The translations under genes and the position numbers were made by a program. Source: Smittium culicis (lineage: Eukaryota; Kickxellomycota; Harpellomycetes; Harpellales; Legeriomycetaceae). Taken from it: 20,309 bases of DNA. Below, one piece after another: positions 1-10,631 of this stretch. Below the pieces are notes generated by a model. That model was not told the DNA's origin and did not search any database. It saw only the letters and a program-made list of their open reading frames with translations. The stretch is from positions 1 through 20,309 of the forward strand of contig LSSN01004779.1 in the NCBI GenBank assembly GCA_001970855.1, written 5' to 3'. Position 1 is the stretch's first letter. Each line of letters starts with the position of its first letter.

Positions 1-3000
1 ATTTAACCTAATTAAAAATTCTAAAACCAAAAATTTAAGTTTTGGATGAGTTTTTGGGGATACTCTGACATATGCTCAAATATAAATGACTAATATTTAT
101 GGACGATGATACGTTCTGAGCGTAGTGTAAAGTGATTGATAATATCTTAAGAAATATAAAGATCAGCACAGTACCTAGAGCCTGTGAAGCCTAAGAATTT
201 TTCATATAGGTTCAAATACAAGCTGAGCCTCGGGCTTTGAAATATAGGGATGTTCCCGCTACGTTCTCGACCAAGAAGAGATCAAGTTGTACGTGAAGGT
301 GCATAATTTCAAGATAATACTCTAAAATTTATAATATTATTTTGCACTCGGGAAATACTACCTCATGTCTTAGGGTCTCCAGGATTCATTCATTCAAATT
401 CTGATATTCACGAAACTCGGGAAGTATCATACTCTTCAAATATAACTTTAGGTATTTCATTTCTACGCCTTGCCATTCGAGCTATCAATTATTCCGCTAT
501 TATTCATCAAGACTCACATACCAGCTTTGGAAAAGGGCATAATGAAGGGAATTAGAATTTCTACCTGCCTGCCTGTCTGATCTACCTGCTGAAATTTTAA
601 CCTCAATAATAGTGCGTAAAGCATAAATTCTCTGAATATACTAAAAAAAAACCTTTGCCTCCTCATCTGTGACATGAACCATAATTTGCAGTTATCAGCG
701 TCAGATAAACTTTAGCCTCTGAAAAGAGGGCTTTGAGATTCCAGGCGAGTTTTTAGGAAAGCCTAATCGACATCTGTTGTTCTGTTTCCTATTATAAAAA
801 TTCTTTTCTTTCTATTTGAGCTATAAAAAAACTAGTCCAGTTTATATTTATTTCGTATTAATCGGTTGTCATTCTGAAAAGCACAGTTTTCCTGAAGCTA
901 TTCTTCTGAAAGATTCTTCTGTCTTCATGAAACAGGTAATTGCTACTAAAAGAATTACAGAAGATCGAGTTTTCTACAGATCTCAGCGTTAAATTATAGT
1001 TTTTTTTTTTTTTTTGGTAGCTACTCCTACCCTGGAATATAGAGTCTAAACCCGAAGAAAATTTAATTCAATGGAAAAAAAACTACTGAATATGTTTTTT
1101 GCTTTTGATCTCAAGAGATTAGATAACCGATCAGTGTTTATCAACTAATAAAATATAAAAAGACTCGAATTAAACAATAATACCGGTGAAAAATTCTCCT
1201 CAAAACTACTGAGGATATATAAATGGGTTTTTTACACTACATGAAAAAGAAAAAAAAATCAAAGAAATTAAATCTCAGAACTGAACTGAATTTAGCGTTT
1301 AAATTAAGAGGATTGGTGGAGAAAACACGATGAAACACTCAACTGAAGAAATTTGAAGCTCTGAATCACAATACAGTCCCAAAGATGCATATAAGTTTTT
1401 ATAATACCAATATAGGAATAAATTTTTATATTACAGCCAGATACAAAAAAACAAAAAACTACTCTAGATATTGTAAAGATGTAGGTGTGTGACTATATGA
1501 TTTATTTATAAATTGGTGATAATAAGGGATTTAAAAATTATAAGACTTAATGATTCAAAATTTAATCACCAAGTCGTTTATAGTAAATTCGATCTTCTTT
1601 TGCTTTTTTAATTTAAATTGTAAAATTAATCTAAATTATTCTATCAAACCTTAGCAGATTTACCAACCGAAAAAATATCTGGATTCAATGACCTTTAATT
1701 TTGCCCTGATATGAATATGATATCCCTGATAATCCAGAAAGTTCGACGGGATAAACCAAAATTTCTCTGTTCAATCCGATATGAAGTAAGCTAACTGGTA
1801 TCAGGATCTGATTTTACTATAAATCTCTTTTTTGACCCTAATACTGATATCTACTCTGCTAAATGATTAATAATAAGATAGACATCTGCTCTTAGAAAAA
1901 AATTACTAGACATTGTTATCATAGATACCACCAGCGTTTCCTTAATATAAAAAGACTTCTTGACTTACGAAATAGTTTTTCCATGGAAAAAAAAAACGAA
2001 GATACTGGCGTCTAGCCAAATATACTTATAGCCAGAAGCGTTTTCTAAATTTTTACATCACAAATGATATAAAATTTACTATTTTTGCCCTACAGAAAAT
2101 AAAAAAACTTATTGAAATTTACACTGATCAAAAATAAAACTTTGGTTAGAAAAGGCCTAAAATTCGAAATTTATGCAGATATTTAAACTTTACAGAATTT
2201 CAAAGCGCCAACTGTCTTTTGCACTTTTAAAAAAAACGGATGAGACTTAAATATAGTAATTAATAATACAAGCTATTGATATATAGATAGTTATATATTT
2301 TTTCGTAAGAATTCAAATATTAATCCTCATTTCAAAATGAAAACTTGCGATTCTTTTACCCGCTTTTATTCATTTACAAGTTTTATAAAGTTATTACGAA
2401 ACAAAATATAGATTTAAGCAAGATAAAATATATCAAAGGTAATTAAACCTGTTAATGGATGCCTCTAAATAAAAACTAAACAGTTATTTCATTGTAAAAG
2501 CGTGGCAGAAAAACTTTAATTCTATACAAATCATATTTCCAGCTCAAGTATGTATGATTTATAAATAATTTATTTCTTATAATCTTTACTGTAACTATCT
2601 CTTCAATATAATGCGGGCAGTCAATAAATCGGCAATATTTATATACGGATAATTTAAGCTTATATTGTCACGGTTTGAATTTGGTTTCGAAAAATTACTG
2701 GCGGATATATCTATTTTTATTTGACTAAACGACTGTCAGAATTAATTTTTGCTCACACCTATGTTGCAATTAAACTTTTATTTGCTTTTATAAAATTTTT
2801 TGAGAAGGATCCATCAGATAAAATGCTAATTTAATTAATTTTTAGTGAATAGTATTATGTAAAATGAAATAAAATAGCTATAAAACTATATAACTATGTT
2901 CTTGTTTTTAAGTTTATCCAATAATGACTCCTATTAACTGGTAAAATTACGCTAACGTATAAAAACCTAATTATTCTTAATCATGATTGAAACTGCTTGA

Positions 3001-5242
3001 TTTCATATAATAACTTAAATTGGCTACGATATTTAAATACTTAATATTTTCAAGATCTTAATTAACAAAATAGTGGTTGAAAGTATTTATTGGAATTATC
3101 TGAAGTTATATTGTAAGAGATGATGGAATGAAACAATAATTTTACTAGTTGAATAGCTTAATTCTTCAATACAGGAATTAATCTAGGTTTAAATATATTT
3201 TTGGCTTTCCGTTCTTAGTGCAATTTATTGCCCGATGGCGGATTATTGGGATAGTTATTTTAATGGTGATTAAGTATTTACTTGTCTAATGCTTTTATAT
3301 ATCCAACAAAACAATTTTATTCTGAAATATATAAAATTATATGATAATACCTGTAGAATGCATCCCGAGATCAATTCATTTGATTTCCAACTTAATTCTC
3401 GAGATTACTGATAAATAAAAACCAAAGAGCAATTTAAATTGTGTCACTCAATTCACAATCGCAGGAGTATCATATAATTATAACTTTTTCTATGCCTTTT
3501 CGTCGAATTGTAGACCTTTATTATGTGTTGTTGACTAGTATTAAATTCTTCGAATATCTTTTTTTTTGTCGATTTTCATAAACCAATATTATGCGATCCA
3601 GTACCCAACGTTAGTAAATTAATTACTTAAGCCTCATTCAACATGATCATATTTTACTAAGGATATAAAAAATTTATTAAGTTTATAACTTTTCCATTTC
3701 CTATATAAAGAAGATATAATCCTTTTCCATGAAAGATTATCTCTTCAAAAAACAATTCTCATATATTAGACTAGTTTTATGCCTTTTAGTTTATACTCTA
3801 TCATTTTAATAAGCCTTTAATTTTCTTTTTTTCGAGCATTTCAATTATAATCTTGGCATCAATACTGAATTTGAACTAGCTATATGTATTTTCTATCCGA
3901 AGTATATTGTTAGTATTATTCGAGTCTGTTAAATATGAGATTAATTCATTACATACGAGGGGAGGACAAATAACAAATCTCACTCACATTTCCCATTAAA
4001 CTTTACTGAAAGATGATAGGGGGAGTTTAGATTATTTTAGTAGCCCGCATTATTTCACTATTCTTTATTATTATATTGGGCTTAACCAATAATATGCTAA
4101 CACTTAATGTTACCCCTCTTATAGTCGACCCTTTCCGGCGCCAATGCTATTAACTTCGTTAAAAATCATAATTGGATAAGTAAATTATAAATACATTATT
4201 ATTGAACGTAAAACAATTCGTAGCCAATAAATAAGCATCATTCATAAATAAATTTATCTTTTATTAATATGGTTGGATGATTTTGGTAGTTCAAAAAAAG
4301 CCAACCTCCCCTGAAAGAGTTAAAATGAAATGATATTCATTTTATAGAGCTCAAATAAGTCCAATACAGCTAAACTACTACAGTCTACTGCCCATGAATT
4401 GTGTACCATAATAAAAATTTAAAGTTTTTTGAGCGGATATTGCATTTGCCTATTGTATTTTGGAAGCTCAACGATAAAAATAGGGAAAGAAATATTTAGT
4501 TTATTTGTAGTTAATTATAAGAAAATTTACTTGCACTAAATGGGTATTTAACACATATTATGAATTAAATAACAAACTAAATAAGTCCGCTCATGATTGT
4601 GAGATACTTTTTATAATGTAGTTTTAAAAAAATTATAGTAGTTATAAAAAAGATAGGACATATTTGAAATCCATCTGGGAAAGAAGTTTAGTAGAAAGCC
4701 AGAACCTTATTTAGCGATATAGAGCGGGATAATTATAAGAATGAATGGTCAGTGTATGGTCCAAAAAGGTACAATAGTTTGAACTTAGTTTTATCTAGTG
4801 TGGAGATAAAAAAAGCAGTTTCTTTTTTTTTTTTTGTATATTGAAAGTGGGGAGGAGAAAAGGTGATACTAATGATAAGGACAATGAAATAAATATAAAG
4901 TTAGTCAGCAGCAATAAAGTTCTAGCAAAAAAGAATAGCGCTATAAATAGTCCCAAAAAAAAATTCGTAAAAATAATTAGTAAGCTACGATTATAATTTG
5001 TCAGTTGATTTCTAGAAACTATAAAATTGATCATAGGGAACCGAAGAGCTTTTAAAGCGTTGTCTTTTTATTTATATTTAAAAAACAACAAACATTCTTA
5101 GTTCTGTGAATATATTATAACTCTTATATATTCGATATACAACAGCTCTAAATAAACAAAAAAAAATAGCCCACTTCTTTATTATTTAAAAATTATAATT
5201 TATTAGCATTCCTTTTTACACAAAGAAATCAACATCGCTGAA
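1..5242. other. AT-rich gene-free block
   Basis: I see no gene here. All six frames are broken by frequent stops. The only open stretch above 60 codons is a low-complexity one on the minus strand near 4795-5034, which I do not believe. The sequence is strongly A/T-rich with many A and T homopolymers. No tRNA, rRNA or transposase-like protein could be recognised. The first 800 bases are somewhat richer in G+C than the rest and could be decayed coding or transposon sequence, but no frame gives a recognisable protein. The last few hundred bases must hold the promoter of the epimerase gene at 5243, though TATA-like words are too common here to single one out. Confidence 0.7.
564..579. repeat. Short CCTG tetranucleotide repeat
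   Basis: Three CCTG units are followed by a TCTG variant. The heptamer CTACCTG occurs at 561 and again at 582, flanking the run. It is a small microsatellite inside the gene-free block with no evident function. Confidence 0.6.
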
Positions 5243-6486
5243 ATGCCAGTTAAAACTACAGTTGACGATACCGGTGTGGTTAGAAAAGTTGTCTTGGTAG
5301 GCGCTACAGGGTCTGCATGCGTGATTTACACTCACGGTGCAACCATAACTTCGTGGATCTCCCAAGGAAAGGAAAGGCTTTTTTTAAGGTATTTTCAACT
5401 TTATCCTTCATATACTATACTAATTTTCTGTTTGTGTCGTTTGATTACTAATTGCTATTAATAAAAAAAATTATTAACTCGCTTTAAACCATTTGGAAAT
5501 TCGTATAATTTGTTTTGTTTTAGCAAACAAGCAGTAATTAACGGGAGCAAAGCTATTCGAGGAGGAATTCCAGTAGTCTTTCGTAAATATAATTATGTTA
5601 TTTTTTCATTTAATCAATATTGTACTGATAATTTTCATTTATATATTAAAAAACTAATGCACGTATTTCCTTAAAAAAATAAATAAATAAAGCTCAATTT
5701 GGGCCAGGAAAATTGCCACAACATGGGTTTGCAAGAACGAGTACTTGGGAGTTCCTTGGACATAAGGATTCAATCGATGGCGTACATGCGCGGTTCTTGT
5801 TGAGAGAAACCAAGGAAACGATGAGTTCTGAGTGGCCATACAAATTTAGGCTAACATTAACTGTGTTTTTGAGCGAGTCTAGCTTAAAAGTAGGTCTTAT
5901 GGTAACCAATATGGATGAGGTCAACATTGAATTTACGAGCTTGTTGCACACATATTTACGCACTACAAACATCAATGATACCGAGCTTGTGGGGCTATCA
6001 GGGTGCAAGTATGTCGACAAAATTTTGGGAGGCTCTGACAATTCAGATAAGGAAGAGCCACTGGTAGTAACTAAGAGCGAGGATAGAGTATACGCTAACG
6101 CGCCTGACCTACTTACAGTCAAAGTCAAAGGCGAGAAAGAGATAATTACAGTTGATAAATCTGGGTTCAAAGATTATGGTAAATTTTGAATACTTTATTT
6201 TGAAATTACTTTAGCGCTTTATATATATATTTTAGTTTGCGCAAAAAAAAAAAAAAAAGAGGTATGCAGTCGTTTACTACCATTTGTGTTTTTAATCTGT
6301 TAAATTGTACTTTAAATAGTTTTCTGGAACCCATGGTCAGAATTAGCTAAAGGAATGTCAGATTTCGGAGACTCAGAGTACCAAGAAATGCTATGCGTCG
6401 AGGCCGGTGCAGTCAGTGCACCCATTGTCTTGGAGCCAGGAAAAGAGTGGGAAGGCTTCACAACTTTAACTGTTGAAAGTCAATAA
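5243..6486 (+). CDS. Glucose-6-phosphate 1-epimerase (hexose-6-phosphate mutarotase)
   Basis: Exons are 5243-5388, 5524-5582, 5693-6178 and 6320-6486, joined by GT-AG introns of 135, 110 and 141 nt. The spliced product is 285 residues. It belongs to the aldose 1-epimerase-like family of yeast Ymr099c, cytosolic enzymes that interconvert alpha and beta anomers of hexose 6-phosphates. Support comes from the N-terminal GAT...SW...GKERLFLS segment, IRGGIPVVFPQFG (about 60-72), QHGFAR (78-83), LLHTYLR with the expected catalytic His154, VFWNPW (231-236) and CVEAGAV with the expected catalytic Glu258. The length is normal for the family. All three junctions restore conserved family sequence, so the splice model is firm. 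The second intron ends in AAAG rather than a pyrimidine-AG. The AATAAA overlapping the stop codon may serve as a poly(A) signal. The 3' end faces the convergent RsfS-like gene 463 nt away. Confidence 0.93.
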
Positions 6487-6517
6487 AAACACTCGCTGTT
6501 TCACGCACTGGTGAACT

Positions 6518-6532
6518 AACAACAACAACAAC
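6518..6532. repeat. AAC trinucleotide repeat (5 units)
   Basis: Five perfect AAC units lie 32 nt after the epimerase stop codon, so they probably fall in its 3' UTR. This is a simple microsatellite. Confidence 0.8.
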
Positions 6533-6609
6533 AAAAATTTTATTTTATTTATTTTTGTGCCAAATATATCCTTAATTTATTTTCAATCGTGCTTTGCTTA
6601 CAAAAAATA

Positions 6610-6625
6610 ACATATATATATATGT
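6610..6625. repeat. Perfect 16-bp TA-rich palindrome
   Basis: ACATATATATATATGT is fully self-complementary and lies between two convergent genes. It could act as a 3'-end efficiency element (TATATA-type signals are known in fungal poly(A) sites) or be simple sequence. The function is inference. Confidence 0.5.
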
Positions 6626-6949
6626 AATATTTATTTAAATATTTTTTACAATGCGATATATATTGTGGTACAATTGGAACAATGTTTGAGCAAATATATG
6701 AAATTGCATCGATTATAGATTAATATATTTAGATTAAAAATGAGTGTGATAGCTAGAAAATAGATGATGGAGAAGAGGATGTGAAAAAAAAAAAGAGATA
6801 TTATGTGTTAGATGGAAAGATACAATTTAGTTCAAGTAGATTACAAATATGGGATTGTAGTAAAAGTTATAAAAGGATAGAATTTAACTAATAGCAGATA
6901 TGGAGGAAGGGGAGGGAAAGGGGTGCGAGGTAAAAATTAGAGTTAGAGG

Positions 6950-8041
6950 TTATGATGAAGGGTCTTGTTTGATAACAAAGTCAGATTGGCTTTGGCTTGT
7001 AGGCGATATTTCAGAGGTCCATAAGGATTCCAGGTCATAAGACAAGCGGGCATCAGGCATCATGATATGAGCAACAACGGATCCGAGATCGATAGCGATC
7101 CATTCGTTACTGTCCCAGCCATCAACGTTGATGGTGGGATTTTTTAAGGAGCTTTTCTTGATGCAGGCTTTAATTGTCGAGATTATCTGCAGAGAAATGG
7201 ACTGCATGTGTTTCACGCTGGAAGCTTCAGCAACTACGAACTTATCTGTCCACGAACACTTATCAGAAACGTCGATAACTACGGGGTTGATTGCGTTTTC
7301 AGCTTGGAGAACGGCGGTCAGCAGATTCGCAACCGAGGCTGAATCGAGCGAGTCAAGGGTGTAAGATTCAGACAGCTTTTTCTTGTCTAGCGATAGGGCG
7401 CCGAGACTGGATTCGATTTGCTCAATGCTGAGGTCGCCGGTGCTGGCGTTTTCGCTTGCGTTTGCGTTTGCAGCTTCAATGGCCTTTTTCTTCCAGAGCG
7501 GAAGCTTGTCCGAATCGAGCTCTTGGAAGGAGATATTGTCGTAGTCCTGATCAACGAACCATTCAGCGTCGGCCATATCGTCCTGCAGGATTTGGACGTT
7601 TGATTCTGTAAAAGCAGAGTTTTTTCGTTGCTTTTTTAGAGCATGGTATTCTTTTTCGAGCAGTTCAAGCTGCTCCTTTTCGAGGGTTTCCAATTCAGCT
7701 ATACTTTCTAGTTCTTCCTTTTCGAGCTCATCTAGCTGCTTTTTAAACTCGGATTCTGGGTACAGCTCAGGGTAAATTTCCTTATTTATAAGTTCGATAT
7801 CAGCATCCTTGTTTACGGAAGAATTTTCTTGTGGATTGTTGATTATTTTCTCATAAGCATTAGTATCGTTTTTTTTGTGGGAGCTGTATTTGCGGATAGA
7901 GGAGATATATAAAGTTTCTTGAAAGGCAGAGCGAAAGGAGTATAATTTATTTATATCGGCGCTAGTGTTGATCAGGTGATTTGCTTTAGGAATAACTGAT
8001 CTGCCTAGAACTCTTAGTAATTTAGTGGCGTTGAAAGACAT
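6950..8041 (-). CDS. Mitochondrial RsfS/MALSU1-like ribosome assembly factor (Atp25 N-terminal type)
   Basis: Intronless, 363 residues. The N-terminus (about 1-53) is basic, lacks acidic residues except scattered ones, and ends in RKYSS, as expected for a mitochondrial presequence. Residues about 98-138 are a Glu/Leu/Lys-rich coiled coil. A short AEWFVDQDY...PLW segment (158-183) follows. The C-terminal part (about 232-343) matches the RsfS/DUF143 fold, with VVIDVSDKCSWTDKFVVAEASS and WIAIDLGSVVAHIMMPDARLSYDLESLW. Family members bind the large ribosomal subunit protein uL14 and block premature subunit joining; MALSU1 does this in mitochondria. In many ascomycetes this domain is the N-terminal half of Atp25, whose C-terminal M domain stabilises ATP9 mRNA. 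That half is absent here, because the protein stops 20 residues after the domain. The gene is divergent from the membrane protein gene at 9256. Confidence 0.85.
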   Translation of the reverse strand: MSFNATKLLRVLGRSVIPKANHLINTSADINKLYSFRSAFQETLYISSIRKYSSHKKNDTNAYEKIINNPQENSSVNKDADIELINKEIYPELYPESEFKKQLDELEKEELESIAELETLEKEQLELLEKEYHALKKQRKNSAFTESNVQILQDDMADAEWFVDQDYDNISFQELDSDKLPLWKKKAIEAANANASENASTGDLSIEQIESSLGALSLDKKKLSESYTLDSLDSASVANLLTAVLQAENAINPVVIDVSDKCSWTDKFVVAEASSVKHMQSISLQIISTIKACIKKSSLKNPTINVDGWDSNEWIAIDLGSVVAHIMMPDARLSYDLESLWTSEISPTSQSQSDFVIKQDPSS

Positions 8042-8738
8042 TTTAAAAGCCTATTTTGGATTGAAAATAAAACGTATTAACGGCTGTATCAAATTTTAGA
8101 TAAAAATATATTTAGCAAAAGCTCAATATAAAAAAAAAAAAGATTGATATATACAAATTGCATAAAAAAGTTTTTATTTTTCAAAAGTATATGAATATTC
8201 TCGACGCCAATAGAGTAGCTAGATTTGCTATATTAATACCCAGTAAAATCAAGAATCAGAGACCAAATTCCGAACTTAAATAATGTATTGGAGGAATATC
8301 CACAAGAATAAACACAAAATCAATAGCAAGGGCGGCGAATGAAGAGTACCACAGAATATGTTCTGCTTAAGAGCACATAAAAACTAAGCTATAAAATAAT
8401 AAATACGCTAAACACTTTTAGAGTCGAAAGCAATGTGGTGAAGTTAGATCTGAGATAATAAGCCGGCAGAGATGAAAGTTCTATTGTGCCATAATGGCGT
8501 TATTTTTCGCCAAGAAATTTATTAAATACGAGTTTTTTATGCGAATTTCTGGGAAAATCGAAATAATAGGTAATACATGTAAAAGAAATGTAAAAATATG
8601 TAGACAAACTTTTTTTTTTGGAGAGAAATAGTAGTCCTCAACTCTATTTATTTGCTGCGTTTTTTATTATAAGCGTTTATTTGCTGTGTCTATTTAAATA
8701 ATCCAATGGATTCGCTGATATAATGAATAAATTATAGA

Positions 8739-8970
8739 TAGGAGGATGGTTGGTTTAGCCTGAGCAGAGTGGGCAAGTTTGAGCGGCGAATGGATGGGCT
8801 TATTGAATAAAGCTCGCTTAGCATTTGGCGAGTGCTGTTATATACTTTTTTCGAGGGGCGGAAATCAATAGGCTATTTACATAAACTGCAAGTTGCGGGG
8901 CCAATACTTATTGGGCATCCGGGCGAATCTGGCCAAATAGTTTAGGGTTTTTCTGTTGGCTCAAAGGCAT
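8739..8970. promoter_or_regulatory. GC-richer non-coding island upstream of the 9256 gene
   Basis: By hand count, about 48% of bases at 8741-8840 and about 45% in the next 100 are G or C. Flanking non-coding DNA is far lower, roughly a quarter to 30% by eye. It lies about 290-520 bp before the start codon at 9256 and about 700-930 bp before the divergent gene's start. It contains a CCAAT dyad. One forward frame is open from 8742 to 8942 except for a single TAA at 8808-8810, but the peptide resembles nothing I know. A promoter island is my preferred reading; a structured RNA or gene remnant is possible. Confidence 0.4.
8901..8914. promoter_or_regulatory. CCAAT dyad (CCAATA-CT-TATTGG)
   Basis: Two CCAAT pentamers in opposite orientation form a perfect 6-bp-arm palindrome around a 2-nt centre. 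CCAAT is the site of the Hap2/3/5 (NF-Y) complex in fungi. The dyad lies about 340 bp upstream of the start at 9256. Binding is inference. Confidence 0.4.
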
Positions 8971-8989
8971 GTGCGTGCACAAAAATTAA

Positions 8990-9014
8990 GGCCTATATCT
9001 ATCCGGCCTTTTTT
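8990..9014 (+). repeat. GGCC inverted repeat followed by a T7 run
   Basis: GGCC at 8990-8993 and CGGCC near 9004-9008 could pair across an AT loop, directly followed by seven T residues. This looks like a simple RNA 3' end or Pol III stop, and would fit a transcript coming out of the GC-richer island. The stem is only 4 bp, so this is weak. Confidence 0.2.
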
Positions 9015-9255
9015 TAAAATAAAAATAAGAGAGCAAAAAGAGAAATCAAATCGAGTTTTAGTACTTTAATTTTTTTTTATTTTAGGTAAAAGCTTCTTTG
9101 ACGTATCTTCATTAAATCAAAGCCAAACATAAAACTCTAATTTTTACAAATACTGACATATACGTTATTGCATTCACTTATACTTTTTTTTTTTTTAGTT
9201 CATAAAGTTTTTTGAAATTTAAGCAAGTAATCTCACCCTTTTATCGCCATCAAGC

Positions 9256-10050
9256 ATGTCTGGATTAAAAAACAGGAAGAGGAGGGAGGCAGAGGCCGAA
9301 GAAATAGCACCTACGATAGCTGAAATCAACCTAAAATTCGAAAAAGGGCTAGTTTACTTAGCTAGGCATTTTGGGAAAAGGGAGAACGCAACTAAAGCCA
9401 GAATAACCGACATATACGATTCGAGTTTTACGCTTGAATGGGAATATATCCCAGAAAAAGAAGTTATAAGCGATCAAGATAAAGCTGAGGATAATGATGA
9501 GAAGCCTGCTGAGAGCGCTGGCGAGGCGCAGCTTGAAACTGAGGATATGACTTTTGCTTCGCGGGTCCCACTGAAATCAAAAGCCGAGCTGATCAAGTAC
9601 ATTTCAGAGCTGTCTAAAGAGGCGCAAGTTGCGCTGAAAATCGATAGTCCTGACGATACTCTCAGCCAAATGTCCGAGTCGAGCAGGATGGTATCGTTCA
9701 CGGCTCCAAGTGAGTTCAGGATCGTGCTGATCCTTGCGTTTTTGGGCACTGTATACTATATCAGCGCCAACAAGGACTACAGGAACAGCGCGCTACTGAC
9801 GTTTTTCAATAATTACGTTATTGGTTACAAGACCGCCTCGATCATCTTCAAAGTCTGTCTCGTTGGCCATACGATTGAAGCCGTTATTGCCTTTCTGCTG
9901 TGCAAGTTCGCGTCCACATTCTTCCCGGCTGAAATCAACTCGGCCGATACTGTCAAGTGGGTCATCGGAACTTTCCTGCTCGGCGTCAACTGCTTCATTC
10001 CACTGATGAACAAAGTCTTCAATGCATTCAAAGTCCATGCCCAACAATAA
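9256..10050 (+). CDS. Three-TM protein with DUF2470-like N-terminus and TMEM254/DUF4499-like C-terminus
   Basis: Intronless, 264 residues. The start is highly basic (KNRKRR). Residues about 23-130 have the pattern of DUF2470: ARITDIYDSSFTLEW (48-62), then an acidic linker, then SRVPLKSKAELIKYISELSKEAQVAL (102-127). Three hydrophobic segments follow at about 153-170, 193-216 and 231-250. The last two include GHTIEAVIAFLLCKF and VKWVIGTFLLGVNCFIPLM. This resembles the H-x-x-EA...C...W...G arrangement of the TMEM254/DUF4499 membrane family. The biochemical function of both families is poorly known; DUF2470 is structurally related to a heme-oxygenase-like or FMN-binding split barrel accessory domain. 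I infer an endomembrane protein with a soluble N-terminal domain. The family assignment is by pattern and is less certain than the membrane topology. Confidence 0.75.
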   Translation: MSGLKNRKRREAEAEEIAPTIAEINLKFEKGLVYLARHFGKRENATKARITDIYDSSFTLEWEYIPEKEVISDQDKAEDNDEKPAESAGEAQLETEDMTFASRVPLKSKAELIKYISELSKEAQVALKIDSPDDTLSQMSESSRMVSFTAPSEFRIVLILAFLGTVYYISANKDYRNSALLTFFNNYVIGYKTASIIFKVCLVGHTIEAVIAFLLCKFASTFFPAEINSADTVKWVIGTFLLGVNCFIPLMNKVFNAFKVHAQQ

Positions 10051-10130
10051 TCCATTACCTATCCATCTTTTTCTTTCTTTTTTTATTTTTTAAAGAAAAT
10101 ATACATGTAAAAAAAATTCAGCCTTTCTAA

Positions 10131-10150
10131 TTTATTTTATTTTATTTTAT
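10131..10150. repeat. TTTTA pentanucleotide repeat
   Basis: Four units of a 5-nt TTTTA period lie about 80 nt after the stop codon of the upstream gene. A similar AAATT/AAAAT array is at 15843-15877. Both are simple AT sequence. Confidence 0.7.
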
Positions 10151-10577
10151 ACTGAGCGCTACCACGAAGCAGATCGAGTTGATTTATTTGTATTAGTATC
10201 TAATATTCGGGCTGAAAATTTAAGCGCACTTTATAAATTAGACCAAAAATTAAATCTACACTTTTTCTGTTTCATTTTGAGTATAACGAAAGCTTCATAG
10301 ATTATATAGCCAATCATTTGCAGCCTCATAATAGAAATAATAAACTCATAAGAGCGATTCGTTTTCAGCAAATAAATCATAAAAAAATGAGCGAATTTCA
10401 ATTAAAGGCTGTATAAATTCTAAGCCAGATTTATTAATACAAGAGAATATTATTTCTAAAAAAGTTTCCTCACCTAAAACTAAATTAAGAAAAAAAATAA
10501 AATAAATGTTAGGCATCCAAAATAACTAAATCAAATCAACAAGCATTCAAACTCGTTTTCATACAGCAATATTCACA

Positions 10578-10585
10578 TATAAATA
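10578..10585 (+). promoter_or_regulatory. TATA-like box of the PTPA gene
   Basis: TATAAATA lies 47 bp before the ATG at 10632. The identical octamer occurs upstream of the oxidase gene (13309-13316), 83 bp before its ATG. The background is AT-rich, so this is suggestive only. Confidence 0.35.
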
Positions 10586-10631
10586 GACATAAGTATAGTT
10601 ATAAAATCGAATATCAGTCTTCCATAGCATT

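Larger units (their letters stand above)
6487..6949. other. Convergent intergenic region
   Basis: These 463 nt separate the 3' ends of the epimerase (+) and RsfS-like (-) genes. It holds an AAC run, a TA-rich palindrome and, close to the minus-strand stop, a purine-rich tract with GGGG-A-GGG-AAA-GGGG at 6909-6923. That tract would be a pyrimidine-rich 3' UTR for the minus-strand gene. No gene is visible. Confidence 0.7.
8042..9255. other. Divergent intergenic region
   Basis: This 1.2-kb region separates the divergently transcribed RsfS-like and membrane-protein genes and should contain both promoters. Most of it is AT-rich with A and T runs (8132-8142, 8610-8619, 9185-9196). The exception is a GC-richer island at 8739-8970, described separately. 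No gene is evident. Confidence 0.65.
10051..10631. other. Intergenic region between the membrane-protein and PTPA genes
   Basis: AT-rich spacer of 581 nt. It starts with a T-rich 3' region followed by a TTTTA repeat. It ends with the PTPA promoter and its TATA-like octamer. No gene is visible. Confidence 0.7.

Noticed and set aside
209..219. GGTTCAAATAC, resembling a tRNA B box
   Set aside because: No matching A box or cloverleaf could be drawn around it.
346..426. ACTCGGGAA-TA occurring twice 69 nt apart
   Set aside because: Similarity does not extend beyond about 12 nt, so it is not a convincing repeat.
4795..5034. 79-codon minus-strand frame with hydrophobic, Phe/Leu-rich product
   Set aside because: Low-complexity translation of A/T-rich DNA including a T homopolymer read as KKKKK; no family likeness and it lies in the expected promoter of the epimerase gene.
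5694..6170. 158-codon antisense frame opposite epimerase exon 3
   Set aside because: Mirror of a strongly supported coding exon; no independent protein features.
8941..8952. TTTAGGGTTTTT, resembling a telomere repeat or telobox (or a telomerase RNA template in reverse)
   Set aside because: Single short match with no repeat array and no supporting RNA structure; expected by chance at this size.
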